Shown here in pieces: positions 23,089 through 35,723 of a stretch of DNA of 64,000 nt. The position numbers and the translations under genes are program-made. The notes beneath the pieces are model-generated. The model was given only the letters and a program-made list of their open reading frames with translations. It had not been told where the DNA came from and ran no database searches. How positions within the stretch are numbered: the first letter of the stretch is position 1; every line of letters starts with the position of its first letter. Source of the DNA: Lophium mytilinum (lineage: Eukaryota > Ascomycota > Dothideomycetes > Mytilinidiales > Mytilinidiaceae); contig MU004200.1 of NCBI GenBank assembly GCA_010093605.1, forward strand, positions 564,155 through 628,154. Reading direction: 5' to 3'.

Positions 23089-24183
23089 ATGTCGTGGATG
23101 GATTCCTGGAGCCGTCCTGGAAAGCACGCCGCGGTGCCGCCGCCCTTGTATCTCACCGAAGGGGAGAACGTCCCGTACTGCCAGACGTGCGGCCGTGTCA
23201 TGGGTGAGCGAATCCTTCCTCGAAGCGTAGGAGTAGGCGCGGTGTTCTGAACTCTGCAGGTGCGCGGAAGGCTCAGCAGACCAAGGGCAGTGTCGTCAAG
23301 TACTGTTCTGATAGATGCCGAAATCGGAAGCCCGGGGCCATTGACAGAAAGATTGAGCGGGCGATTGTAGCACTGTTGAACGAGGAGCCGGAGTCGGGGA
23401 TTGAGAAGACGGCTGCCAAGGCTAAGGCTGTTAAGGGTGATCGGAGGGTTATCGTTACTATGGATGAGATGTGAGTATAGATCAAATGTGTTGGTGGTTT
23501 TCAGGAGTATCATCAAGCTTCCTGGACGTTTTCCACAAGGGCGCCGTACACGGTCCCCAGTTCTTGACATAGCCGGGCTCAAATTGAGAAACTCGACTAG
23601 GGTTCAAGCTGACCAGCTCAGAGAGGAGGTCTTCTTCGGCAACCGCCACGATCCAGCAAAAACGTTCGGCCGGAAAAAGAACCGTGCAAGCCGGGCTCTA
23701 GGCAAAGAAGACGAGGAATGGAAGAGCGTGGACATGGTCAGCGACGACGACACCTCCTCAGACCACGACAAGAGCCCCTTCAACCAGTTACCAGGAACCA
23801 TCCGCCCGATCGTGCGCCCTCCACAGACAGCATCCGAAGTCAATGGCGGCATTGGCGGCGAAAAAGGCCGTGCGGAGCGGACAGGCGAGTCCGTCGAAGA
23901 CCTCGAGAAGCGGCAAGAGGGCCAGCGCCGGGCGGAAGAGAGGGAAATGGTGCGCCGAGCTGCGAGGAGAGGTATTGTTTTCGGATTCGCCGTAGATGAG
24001 AGTGTAAGAGCACCACCGGATTACCATGGGAAAGTGCCTGGACGAAACGCCAAGGCACGAAAGGTTGATGATGCAGATCCCGCTCCGCAGACAATCAGGC
24101 GGAAGTGTGAGGCTTTGATGCAGGGCGCGGTCGTGGAGCCTAGCTTTGCTAAAGGGGATTGGGCCATCAGATGGCGGGAATGA
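23089..24183 (+). CDS. uncharacterised fungal protein with a treble-cysteine zinc site
   Basis: 295 aa in three exons (23089-23203, 23260-23470, 23622-24183), with GT-AG introns. I do not recognise a named family. The N-terminal third holds a probable zinc site: Tyr-Cys-x-x-Cys-Gly-Arg in VPYCQTCGRVMGARK, then Lys-Tyr-Cys-x-x-x-Cys in VVKYCSDRCRNRKPG. The C-x2-C plus C-x3-C spacing and the YCSDRC phrase recall small zinc ribbons or MYND/HIT-like knuckles. A short segment VFFGNRHDPAKTFGRKKNR follows, then an acidic/basic charged coiled region (EDLEKRQEGQRRAEERE) and a basic C-terminal tail ending MQGAVVEPSFAKGDWAIRWRE, which looks conserved rather than random. An upstream in-frame ATG (22990) would give an Arg-rich N-terminus like a mitochondrial presequence. 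Nuclear or mitochondrial RNA-related roles are guesses only. Confidence 0.75.
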
Positions 24184-24627
24184 TGAATGTCCGAGGCTGG
24201 GAACTGTGTTCTTAGGTCTTACCATCTACCTCATTTCTGTATGTTCGGCCCCTATTTCTTGAATGGACAATGAGCATTTTGTGATGAGATTAAGGAAGGA
24301 ACTTGACTAAGAAAGCGAATGTTCTCGTGGACCAGTCGTGATCTAAGCGAGAAGGCTGACTAACGATGTGAAGGTTTCGTGTATCAACATTGAGGAGCAC
24401 GTGATTTAAGCGAAGAGGGAATGGATGGAGTGGAATGAAAGGAGAGTTGAAGAGCCTGGATACAAAATGGGACGCACGTGATGACGTTAGTCAAGTAAGC
24501 AGAAAGTGAGACAGTGGGTAAGCCTCAACTCCTATATTTCATTGCTAGGGGGCCTTAGGGAGAAACAATCGCTTTTCGTGTTCTAGGCGTCTACCTCTTT
24601 GTAGTTCTATCAGCCTCTATGTTGCAT
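24184..24627. other. convergent 3' spacer
   Basis: 444 bp between the ends of the zinc-binding protein gene and the DHA2 gene. It contains two similar short stretches, around 24337-24356 and 24410-24430 (CGTGAT-TAAGCGA core), of no known meaning. Confidence 0.35.
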
Positions 24628-26930
24628 CTACAGCTTATACTCCCGCAAAACAAGCGAGCCGACGAACGCAAGCAGCGAGCAACCCAATGACAGTACTATT
24701 GATGAGTCAGCAAGTCAGTACCGAAGAGAGCTTTGAAAAATATCTGAGAGCATCACTTACCATGCGTATACTCGATACCTTCTATATACGCCTCTAATAT
24801 TGCCTCTCCCACAACCCCAGTCGCATTCTGCACAAACCCGATATCTGAAGCGGCCTTGTGGATGATCTTCCCCCTCTTAATATGTCCAAACCCCAACCCA
24901 ATCAACCTCCTATCCAAGCCCCTCCTCAACGTCTCCTGCATCGTTGCACTGACGCCCGCAAGACCCATGATCATGCCAATCGTGCCAGTGAGATAGAGTG
25001 TCGACGTTGCGACAGCAGTGTGGGCGGGATCAATAGCGGCCTGGAGACTGATGAAGAGGGCGGACTGGGAAAGACCTTGGCCGAAGCCGCCGGGGATGAT
25101 GTACAGGGACTCCCACCAGTTTGTGTGGCCGTGCCAGCGTACGATCAAGAGGAAGTAGCTGAGCGAGGAAAAGACGGTGGCGAGGACAACGATAGCTTTG
25201 TAGCGGCCCCATCTGAACTGGTTCAGTACTTGTAGCAAAGCTGTCGGAAGCGTACTCACCGTCTTATTAAAAGACCCGATGCAATACCGCCTAGAGCGTT
25301 ACCGACAACGGCGGGGGCTAGATGCGCGCCCGCCATGGTGTTGGAGGCTTTCGCAGTGATTTGGAAATAGAGTGGAACAGAAAACATCATCTAGACCAGA
25401 AGTAGGACAAGTTAGCCAGGATGTCTAGTCATGTCGATCGATCTGGTCCAAAAGGTAACTCACGCCCAACTGTGCTGCAGTTTGAAAAGCCATGATCAGA
25501 TACGATGCAACGGCATCTCTTTGCCTCAAAAGCTGGAGAGGGAGGACAGGTTCCTTCGCCCACCACGCTTCGGTCATGACAAAGAAGATGGCCAATACGA
25601 TACCCAGGCCGAATAAAGCGGAGATTAGCGGGTGTTTCCATGGTATTTTGACTCCTCCTATTTCGATTGGCAGGAGAAAGGATAGAATCACTGCAGCCAT
25701 CAATGCTGCACCCAGAAAGTCGATTCTCGCGAAGCGACTTCCCCCTTTTGCAGAGTTCGGGGATTCTTTTCGACCTTGCTTCGGATTATGACTGGGAAGC
25801 ACAATCCAGCAGAGTATCATGGCAAGGACAATTAACGGGGCTTGGCCAAAGAAGGACCTGGCACCAACCAATTAGATTTCACGACACTGTCAAGATTGTG
25901 AGACGAGTGTTTACCATCTCCAGCCAATCGTATCTGCAAGCCAGCCACCGAGGGGCCCTCCAATACTGCGCCCAGTGGTCGCCACAACATTTACGTAGGA
26001 GCGCCAGGATGCGACTTGTCGGAGCGGCACTAGATCTGGGCAAAATCAGCCAAACTTGTATATATTTTGGAAGTTCTTGAGATCCATAGTAGAACTGGAG
26101 GCATCTTAAAATGACCTACCTGTAATAAGAATCGAAACCAGAACAGTCATCCCAGCTCCTCCGGCTCCCGATATGACACGGCCAAGAATGACCTGCCACA
26201 TGCTGGTTCCAAGACCACTATAATTTATTAGCGTCTGGAACAGAGCTAATAGTCCTACGACGGGGACACGTACACAACAACACTACATCGAGAGTCCAAA
26301 TTAGCATGCGGTCATAAAGGAGCATGGCATACTGACAGGCCAGATGCGAACAGCCCATAGGCAACCAAAACCAAGGCCTTTCGGCCATAGATGTCGCTCA
26401 ATTTTCCATACTTGCAAATGTTAGTGAGGGATGTTGATGATACGTCTAGCATGTTTTGCGTACGAGAGACTGTGTTGCAGCGCCAGCCAGGGCAAAGCTG
26501 GTAAATAGCCAACTCGAAGCAGAGAGATCGTTGAACTCAGATGCAATAAGTGGATGCGTAGCCAGCACTAGGGATCCATCTGCGTTGGAAATGAAGACTC
26601 CTGGAGCAGCGTTAGCGTTGCCAGAGTCCAGAATGGTTGCATAGCATGAACATGAGAGTGCAGCGTACCGATGAGCAAGACCACAATGATTCGAGCTATA
26701 GCAGCTGTACTTGCAGGCTGGGGCTGGCTCTCAATAGTGCCATTGGCGGCATGCGACTCCTCATCCGTCCTTGGTTTGGAGAAGCTTCGTATAGATTCGT
26801 CGTCGCCAGAGTCGCCGCTCGAAGTGCTGGAGGTTGAAGTGCTTTGACTGGATTCAGGCGAAGAAAACTGCTGGTCAGCCAACAAGGGACTCCGCTCGCT
26901 GGGCTCCTCGGCTATACTATCACGCGGCAT
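24628..26930 (-). CDS. MFS transporter, DHA2 family, vacuolar amino-acid (Vba/Fnx) type
   Basis: Fourteen-segment permease, 581 aa in ten exons: 26930-26669, 26600-26464, 26410-26337, 26282-26274, 26217-26120, 26035-25915, 25857-25464, 25390-25260, 25212-24761, 24695-24628. Every junction is GT-AG and the phases close. The N-tail has SERSPLLADQ, like the acidic dileucine-type vacuolar sorting signals, then Ser/Asp-rich sequence. Motifs: GVFISNADGSLVLATHP in helix 1, GKLSDIYGRK (motif A), LGRVISGAGGAGMTVLV (motif C) and PLGGWLADTIGWRWSFFGQ. The last exon adds a final helix (LSLGCSLLAFVGSLVLREYKL). Similar proteins import basic amino acids into vacuoles, but siderophore or drug export is possible. 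Exon 4 is only 9 nt. Confidence 0.88.
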
Positions 26931-27451
26931 TGTGAATCAAATATTGAATTAACGACAGAAGTCAAGATTAGAATGGACGCCAGGGCTTGCAAGAACTAAA
27001 AGGAAAAGCAGGCCTCGAGACCTGAGTCAGAGCCGCGATAAGATAGGCAAAGCTGCGAACGATTTTTCATACGGTGCCGGCTCCCGACGCCGTGGCATCG
27101 TGGCGGAGGTCTGCATCGACGTGCAGGGTGAAGGTTGAGGCCCCTGTTCTGGGCATCCCGAGAGCGAGCGAGCTAGGCCCTCCGATTCGGCTATGTTGCG
27201 AAGTGTGCAGCATATGGCGCCATTTATGGAGGGGAACTTCAACGATATTTGCCCGAAACCAGCCTATAGATAACTTTTATTTCCCCCTAGCCTGTCTTCA
27301 TTCAAGCATCTGCCCGATATCAATCCCGAGATATTAGTCAAGCCACCGTCGCTAACGAGATCCTGACTCGACATTGCCTCCAGTACGGTACACAGAGTTG
27401 CAAAACAATCGTTTGACAGGGCTAGTAGCTCTATGCTGGGCTTTCCTAACT
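26931..27451. promoter_or_regulatory. DHA2 upstream region / 3' flank of sulfatase
   Basis: 521 bp. It must hold the DHA2 promoter; frames of 71-87 aa here have no domain. No regulatory site was recognised. Confidence 0.4.
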
Positions 27452-29491
27452 CTAGACCCACTCGTGCCACTGCGTGCCGTGCCGATAAACGAATCCATCG
27501 CGCTCGAACTGGGGTCCCTCGGCATCGACGATGTACCCGGCCTCGCAGCGGGAATACTCGATCCGCCTTTGCTCAGTCTCGTAGAAATTGTCAAATCTTG
27601 GCGAGAGAGCGTCATGCAGGTTAGCCACGTTTCCTGCGGGATGCAAGGCAAGCCACGGTCTGGTGCAAGTCTGGCCCTTGCATGACTTCAGCACGAACAA
27701 GAGAGAGTCTAGACGAGCCACCACTTTCGATAGAGGAAAGCCGAGTAGAGTTTCTGGGGCAAGCTCATCCTCGTGAAGAAGATTGCGGAGTTGGCCGGGG
27801 TCGGTCTATAGGGATTGTTTAGCATGCGCTCGAAGTAACGATATGGTGAATTACCTTCAGGTTATACAACTCATGCTCGTTAGTGCACCACACAGAGTAG
27901 TGAAAGTTGTAGTGCTCACCAATGATCCGGAGAGCTTTGTATGTGTTGTTGTAATAGAACCGATCTTGATCTCCGTAAGCAAACATCGAGACGGACAAGA
28001 CAGTATCACTAACTTGGGTCAAATTCGCCCTCGCCCAGTGCGAAGCCCCAGTACTCCACGTTGACGTGCTCGTGGCGGGTTTTGGCAGCAGATTTGATCC
28101 CCGACTTGGTCAGCGGGATCGCTTCTCCGTCGAAATCAGCTCTGAGGGGAGCCCCTGCCAGCTGGAGAATAGTGGGAGCTAGATCGGTATGTGTGGTAAC
28201 GATGTCAGTCGTCTCTCCCTCTGGCACTCCGGGGCCGCGAATGATGAGAGGGATATTGATATCTTCTTCGAAGCTGCATTCTTTGCCTGGTTGAAGCCGG
28301 TGTTGACCGATGTGATAGCCCTTTTGACGTCAGTCAGCAGCTGGCAGAACTCTGTGCAACATCTCTGTATACTCACATTATCGCTTGAGAAGATGACATA
28401 GGTATCGTCTAGGATACCGTGTTTCTCTAAGCGGGAGATAATTTCATCGACAATCTCGTCAGCAGACTGAATTGCCCGGAGGCGATTGCGGTAGAAGTGA
28501 TCGTTGGCATCGACATTTTCCTGGCTCTGCCTTTCTAGCGTTCGGATCCAGTTAGCGCCCGAGGGTTTCTCTGGGTTGAAATTCTCAGTACGGGGCACTT
28601 TGACATCTTTGAACAGATGCGCGTGTCGAGCAGCGGGGATTGGAGGAGTAAAGTTGGCAACGAAGCCTTCTACGGAACCCTCTAGATTGATGACCTCGAC
28701 GTTGCTGTGAGGTGCGACGGGAGCAATGGCAAGGAAAAACGGCTTGTCGGCTTCCACCGCATCTTCCAGGAACCCATAAGCCTTCTCGGCGAGGACATCT
28801 ACGCTATACTCTCCCTCATGGCTCACAGGAGGGTCTTTGTTGCGTTGGTAAGAGCTGTTGAGATATTGGTAAGTAAAAGGGTCTAGGAGAAAGTCCTAGT
28901 GCAGCCTATTAGTATAATCGTAACAGGGCTTGAGGCTGCCTCAATGCCTCAATGCTAGAATAACCTACAGATCCAGTGAAACCAGCAGCATGAGGAGTGT
29001 TGTAGTTCTCCACGGTGTGCGCATTGAACAGCTTTCCGGTGTAGTAGGTGTTATAACCCGCGTTTTGAAGCCATACTGGCAGATAGGCCTCATTCAGCCC
29101 CTGGCTGAGGAACTTAGGGTAGCCACCTAGAGTATGGGCATCAGCAACGCACCGATTGCAATGAAAGACAAGGCCATATACCATAAGGGGGGTTCACGTC
29201 GGTTACATTGGTGTTATGCGCTGCCTTTCCCGTCCATAAACTTACCCGAGAAGGGCAGCAAAGCGCGGTCGTGCAAAAGTGCTTTCTGTAGGTAGTGCCC
29301 TTCTCAACGAGGTGCTTCTGGACGAAAGGGAGATAGTCGAGGGACTTCAACTGGTAATCGAGATCGTCCAACAGGATGAAGACGATGGATGGGGGGCGCG
29401 TCTTGGGCTTGTCGTGGAGAGGAGACTGGTCCGAGCGTGCGAAAACGGCCCCCGCCGTCAGGCACAGAAGCAGAGTAGCACGGACGAACAT
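27452..29491 (-). CDS. secreted arylsulfatase (formylglycine type)
   Basis: Type I sulfatase hydrolysing sulfate esters, 585 aa in six exons (29491-29182, 29126-28969, 28895-28377, 28320-28014, 27964-27855, 27805-27452). N-terminal signal peptide MFVRATLLLCLTAGAVFA with cleavage near Arg-19. Metal ligands in FILLDDLDYQ; the active-site signature is Cys-Cys-Pro-Ser-Arg followed by VSLWTGKAAHNTNVTDV, in which the second Cys is the one converted to formylglycine. Also present: LAIAPVAPHSN, VIFSSDNGYHIGQHRL (the Asp-Asn-Gly metal site, rebuilt across an intron) and a Cys-rich C-terminal part. A full catalytic set and intact frame suggest activity, if the fungus has a formylglycine-generating or anaerobic-type maturase. 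It is divergent from the Dal5-type symporter at 30695, which may take up the substrate or released anion. Confidence 0.93.
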
Positions 29492-30694
29492 GCTAAGACG
29501 TTGGTGACTCTTCGATGACTCTTACAACGGTCGAGAAGTGTTATATCTACCAGACAGACGGTCGTCAGAAGAGTCTGCACGATGAAGCTCAAGATGTTCT
29601 CGGCAAACCCCCCGAACTACTCGGGCCTTTTCCAACCTGCGGAGCATTGCGTACGTAGTGATTTTGTGGAGTACCTAGACATCGCGTGCTCATTGGGAGT
29701 TATCACAACAACCTCATGCCAAACACTCTCAGTTCAACGTCCGCCGGGGTGGCACCCACGACTGCAGCCACTGCAACCAGCCCTGGTCTGACAGTTCTTG
29801 AGCACTAGACTTTTTGGAGAAATTCCTGCGATCGGTCCCCTCTCCCGAGACAGCTCCCCAGTTTCGCCATGCGGCGTGGGGTGCCATGCCAAACGTTTGG
29901 CTTCTCAAAGCGTGAATCTTGAATGGGCCCCGATAGCACGAGTCTTGGAAGCAATTCAAGTGGGTATACGCGAGATCCTCTAAAGTCGGCATCATTCGCA
30001 CGAACACTACTCCTTTGCCCTGCCAAGGAGAGGTTATTCAGAGCCTTCAAGAGCCACAACTCCCAATACAGGGCATCCCCACGGAATCTGGGGATCCCAT
30101 CGCAGTGTCTCTATCCTGCATGCAATACGGCGAGGCGTCCAGGTCGCTGGTAGCCCACCACTCTGGGCAGACAGCTCTATTGAGCGGCTGGAAACGCCAG
30201 CTTCAAGGAAAGGCCATGAGATTCTGGGCCTGCCGTGCCTCCGAAAGCTGAGATCCTGCAGAAGATGGCGTCAAGCGAGACTCTCGTGGCTCCTGTTCGG
30301 AGCACGACATCAACTTCAAACTCGTCGAATTTCTAGGCCACCTCGCCACAGCCGCGGAGTGACACCACAACGGCGACAGTTCATTCGCTCATATCTTTTC
30401 TTTCCAGCAAGATCCGCAACTCTATTCCGCGATTCTAGACAGAAACATGTTCTCCCCAGGCTTGATCAGCGCCAAGGGCACAGTGCCGATTGGAGTGCCC
30501 GGATGGCAGTACCCAGGCAATTCGTTGACGATGCATGAAATTGCGCGATCATGGCACCTCGTCTCCCAAGAACCTGGACGATATGATGCGGGATGTTTTC
30601 TAGATAAATGAAGGGCTCGTCTCCCTGATCCTCGACAGCATCTGATATCGACTTTGCTACTCCAGCAGTCAATTGGTCTCTGCGATCATCAACT
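29492..30694. promoter_or_regulatory. divergent promoter region, sulfatase / Dal5-type symporter
   Basis: 1.2 kb between outward-reading genes, long enough for shared control. Short frames here have no domain. I looked for the CYS3/MetR-type palindrome ATGRYRYCAT by eye and saw no clear match, but a systematic scan was not possible. Confidence 0.45.
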
Positions 30695-32881
30695 ATGTCG
30701 CTCGCGATCGCTGTTCAGAAGAAAGGCCCCGATGGGTCGGCTTCTCCAAGCTCCTTATCTTCCACTGAGATATCCAAAGGGCTCGCTGAAGTCAAAATCT
30801 CTGAGACCGATTCTACTCTCGGGGTTCCCGGAGAAGAAAAGCGGTTCTGGTTCCAAAGGGCCAGAAAATACGACCCTGACGCTATCGCTACGCTGGTGAG
30901 ATGAGCATCCTAACTGATTTCAATACGCCTTTCATCTGACACGCGATCAGCCTAGTGTCTACGATGACCCCGAGACTGCAAAAAACTATCAACCTCGTCC
31001 AGATTGGTAAGCACTTCTGACAGATGGCGTTGTCATGTTCTAACATCAAGTAGGGAGAACCTGAAAAAGTTCGACCCAGCTGCCAGATGGACCTGGGGCG
31101 AAGAACACAGACTGATCCGCAAAATCGACTTTCGAATAATGGTCTGGGCGTGTATTATGTTTATGTCTCTTGAGCTGGATCGTGCGAACATTCAGCAAGC
31201 CAACACGGATAACTTCCTGAAGGACCTCAAACTAACTACGAATGGTGATTAGCTTCCAAAATCAAACCTGCTTAAACTAACCGCTAGATAGACTATAACC
31301 TTGGGAATACTGTGTTCAAGGCTGCTTTCCTGTGCGCCGAACTTCCATCCCAGCTGGTCTCCAAATGGATCGGCCCCGATCGCTGGATTCCTGCTCAAAT
31401 GATTCTCTGGTCATTTGTCGCCATGTCACAGTTTTGGCTGGCCGGCAGGACGTCGTTCCTTACCTGCCGTGCTCTTCTGGGTATACTCCAAGGCGGCTTC
31501 ATTCCAGACGTGAGTTCAATACTTCCTGGCCAAGCTTTATGCTCAACCCTAATTCTTGTCAGGTCATCCTTTATCTGTCTTACTTCTACAAGCATCATGA
31601 GCTGTCCCTTCGTCTTGGATTTTTCTGGACGGCCATGAGCGGTGCCGACATCCTATCTGGTATATTTGCCTTTGGCATCCTGCACCTTCGAGGACACCAG
31701 GGTCGATCGGGATGGCGCTGGCTCTTCTTGCTCGAGGGCCTCATCACCCTCGTCCTCGGCATCTTCTCATTCCTACTAATGCCAGCCGGCCCGACGCAGA
31801 CGTCGAGTTGGTTCAGAGGAAAGAAGGGATGGTTTACGGAAAAGTGAGCTCTTCGATCATACCAGCAAGGCACCTGCTAACGTCAACAGAGAGCAAACTA
31901 TCATCGTCAACCGAGTCATCCGGGAGGACCCGAGCAAGGGTACTATGCATAACCGGCAACCCGTTACGCCTAGATTACTCTGGAAGAGCATGAAAGACTA
32001 CGATCTCTGGTGAGTCGGTAGTTCACTGCTTGATGCCCAGAGCCTAATATTGTGAACAGGCCTCTCTATCTGGTCGGCTTCAGCTTCCAGATCCCTATGA
32101 CAACACCGCAGCAGTACTTGACTCTGTCGCTTCGAGGAATCGGGTTCAACACCTTCCAGACGAACCTTCTTTCGATTCCGTACCAAGTTGGCCATAGTGA
32201 GTCGAGCCAATTCATTGAGAGGATGAGCACTAACATTCGTCAGTCATAACGATGATGATAATCACATATGGTGCGGAGATCACCGGCTCTCTTACATGGT
32301 GGTCCATATTAGGGCAATTCTGGGCACTGCCATTCCTTATTTTCCTTCGCGTCACCAACATCAATACGGTGCCCAAATGGACTGAGTTTGCCATCATGAC
32401 TTTGCTCCTTAGCTATCCGCTAGGTAAGACGAAGATTGCTCGCCGTTAATAACTCTCCACTAACTCATGATTGCAGCCCACGCAATCCAAGTCGGATGGT
32501 GCTCTCGCAACGCAAATACCGTCCGGTCTCGCACCGTCAGCGCGGCCATGTACAACATGTTCGTCCAAGCGTAAGTGCCCTCACCTCGCCACTCGTCCCG
32601 TCCGTACCATCTGCTAACGAGGTGTAAATAGCGGAGGTATTGTCGCTTCTAACATCTACCGCGACGACGACAAGCCCCGATACAAGCGCGGAAACACCGC
32701 TTTAGTCTCTATCGTCGTCATGAACATTGTCCTTTATGTCTTGATGAAGGCCTACTACGTGTTCCGCAACAAGTCGCGCTCCAACAAATGGGACTCGATG
32801 TCGGAGCAGCAACGCCTTGAGTACCTCGAGACCACGAAAGACGAGGGGAACAAGCGCCTAGACTTCAGGTTTGCGCACTGA
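30695..32881 (+). CDS. MFS anion:cation symporter, Dal5/allantoate permease family
   Basis: 575-aa permease in ten exons: 30695-30895, 30951-31006, 31054-31244, 31292-31509, 31563-31843, 31890-32009, 32060-32196, 32244-32423, 32477-32570, 32632-32881. All introns are short GT-AG. Family marks: [27 protein letters not shown] in helix 1, [54 protein letters not shown] and [17 protein letters not shown]. The cytosolic tail ends [20 protein letters not shown]. Members carry allantoate, nicotinate, biotin precursors, or organic and inorganic sulfur compounds (AstA/Soa1 group). The divergent sulfatase makes a sulfur ester or sulfonate substrate attractive, but that is inference. Confidence 0.92.
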
Positions 32882-34005
32882 GTGCCCTGAAGTGGGTAAA
32901 TATCAGTTTCTAGACATATTACGAGGATTACGGTGGCTGTGTATTGGGTGGATGTTGGGTGTTGGATGTTATGAGGAATGGCTTTCTCTACTCGGCGCAG
33001 AATTAGAAGTGTTGATATGTCGTGTGCCTTGACTACTATACTTCACCTCTGCAAATTGCCATCCCTTGAGCCTCGCTCCTGATCCCAAGTTCCCACTCAC
33101 GTGATTCTGATTTTGGACTGCTGTCCATTAACACAGCCAGGGTTCGTCGATGAATGAATCTTCTTTAATTTTTGCTAGGGCGTGCGTTATCTCGAAACTT
33201 CGATGGCTAGGTAGTTTGGCAATGTGATTGGACTGGAATCGCGGTGGAGTCATGGTGCTCGATATACTTTGCTAGTCTCGTATCGTGCTCCAGCGAGAGG
33301 GAGCGGGCGGCGAGGGCGACTATCGCTGTCCGCGAGAGGCTATAGAAGCGGCGGGTGTTGGGCTGGCAGACGGCGGATGTTGTTGGTTGAGGCGTGCTGC
33401 AGCCCTACCTATCACACATGTCGGCTGGACGTTGGTGGTGAGGAGGTGCGCCGCGGCGTGCAGGAGGGTGTGATGGCTGGCGTTGGCGAGGGGTTTCAAT
33501 TTGTCGTATTCAAAACGGCGTGCAGTTTCGAGTGGCAGAATAGCCGCTGGAGCTGTAGCAGAGTGCACCCTCGCGGCCAACGATCCGGACCTTACGCCGA
33601 CTGCGCTGGCCGCTGTGTAGACGACCAGCCCTTTCACGTTGAGATCATTGCCCCAGCTTGTCCTGCCCAGCACCGCAGCGTGATTGAATACCTAGCGACC
33701 CGCCGCCTCGCCTGCGCTAGAGCCATCGCCAGAGCTTCTGACTTCGGTAGTACCGCCTCACGCCGCCTTTCCTCACCGACGAGAGCAACACCCCCTTCTT
33801 CGACGTCGCAACAAACCACCCGAGGCCACTCCAGACCGGACATCTATCGGTGCGTCCTCCTCTTTGCCTGCTTCTGACGCTCCTTGCTGATGCTATTCAC
33901 CGCGCTGCAGACCAGAGACGCTCGAGTCCTATATATCTCCGCCGAGATACCTCCTCCCGCCTGTCAACAACATTCTCAGCAGCTCCCAACCGGCGTCGCA
34001 TAGCC
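32882..34005. promoter_or_regulatory. RAC1 upstream region
   Basis: 1.1 kb between two plus-strand genes. A 217-aa frame (33224-33877) lacks any domain and overlaps opposite-strand frames, so I treat it as chance in the GC-rich RAC1 promoter and 5' UTR. Confidence 0.4.
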
Positions 34006-34886
<881 letters not shown>

Positions 34887-35723
34887 GCACAGACCGGTGC
34901 GCAGGGGGCAACGAGAAGACGGGTTGGTGTAACGGGTGGGGACTTGAATACCATTGGTGTTGTGGAACAAGTTCTTACGGCGTTTTTTGAGCGGAAATTG
35001 GACATGACACAGCGTGGAGCATCACATCGCAGGCAAGCTGAGCTAGAGCTGTCATAAATTTTGGTGGGTAATTACACAGACATAGCATAGGAGAAGCTCG
35101 AGGGAGTCAGCGCCCGCCAGCCACTATGGACCTTCACCTTTAGCCTTTATATTTTGCACAGTCAAGAAAGCAAGTATGTTTCTCGGACCCAAGGCAAGAC
35201 GATGGACGATGGATGATCGGGAGTCCGGGATTCGGCAGCGGAGCGGCGTGGTGTTTGCTTATTCATTTCTGAGCACTATTTCTTTCCTATATCCGTCTTT
35301 ACACTGTGGTTAGCGGTTGGACTAAGCATATCTCCCTCGAATCAATTGTAGATAGTGCGGAGCAATCATCCTAGGGCTTTAGCTGTGCTGCGAATGCGTG
35401 GACTATTCGCGATGCGGTCGATTGCGTTATTTGATAGAGCTTTCACAATTTAGTCTGCGGTCCGCTTGTTGAGACTTGCGATTAGTGACTATTTTTTTAA
35501 TAAGCCTATCAGATGGTGTCTGCCAAATTCGCAGAACTGAATAAAACCTAGAACTCCCAGAAGCTCTTGCGGCTCGTCTATGTCTGCACGTGAAAGCCCG
35601 GGCAGCGCATTGGCCAATCTGCCCCACGACAGGGATCTACCGCATCCCTCCCCTGCACCTTGCATAGCTCCACACCAAGAGACGACATCTGTTCACTCCA
35701 CTACCACAACTCTGTACTTCAAG
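34887..35723. other. intergenic, RAC1 3' flank and UBX gene promoter
   Basis: 837 bp without a supported gene. An in-frame ATG at 35580 lies upstream of the UBX protein start, but the added residues look like UTR. Confidence 0.4.

Noticed and set aside
33224-33877. 217-aa open frame upstream of RAC1
   Set aside because: Lies in the RAC1 promoter/5' UTR, overlaps opposite-strand frames, no domain.
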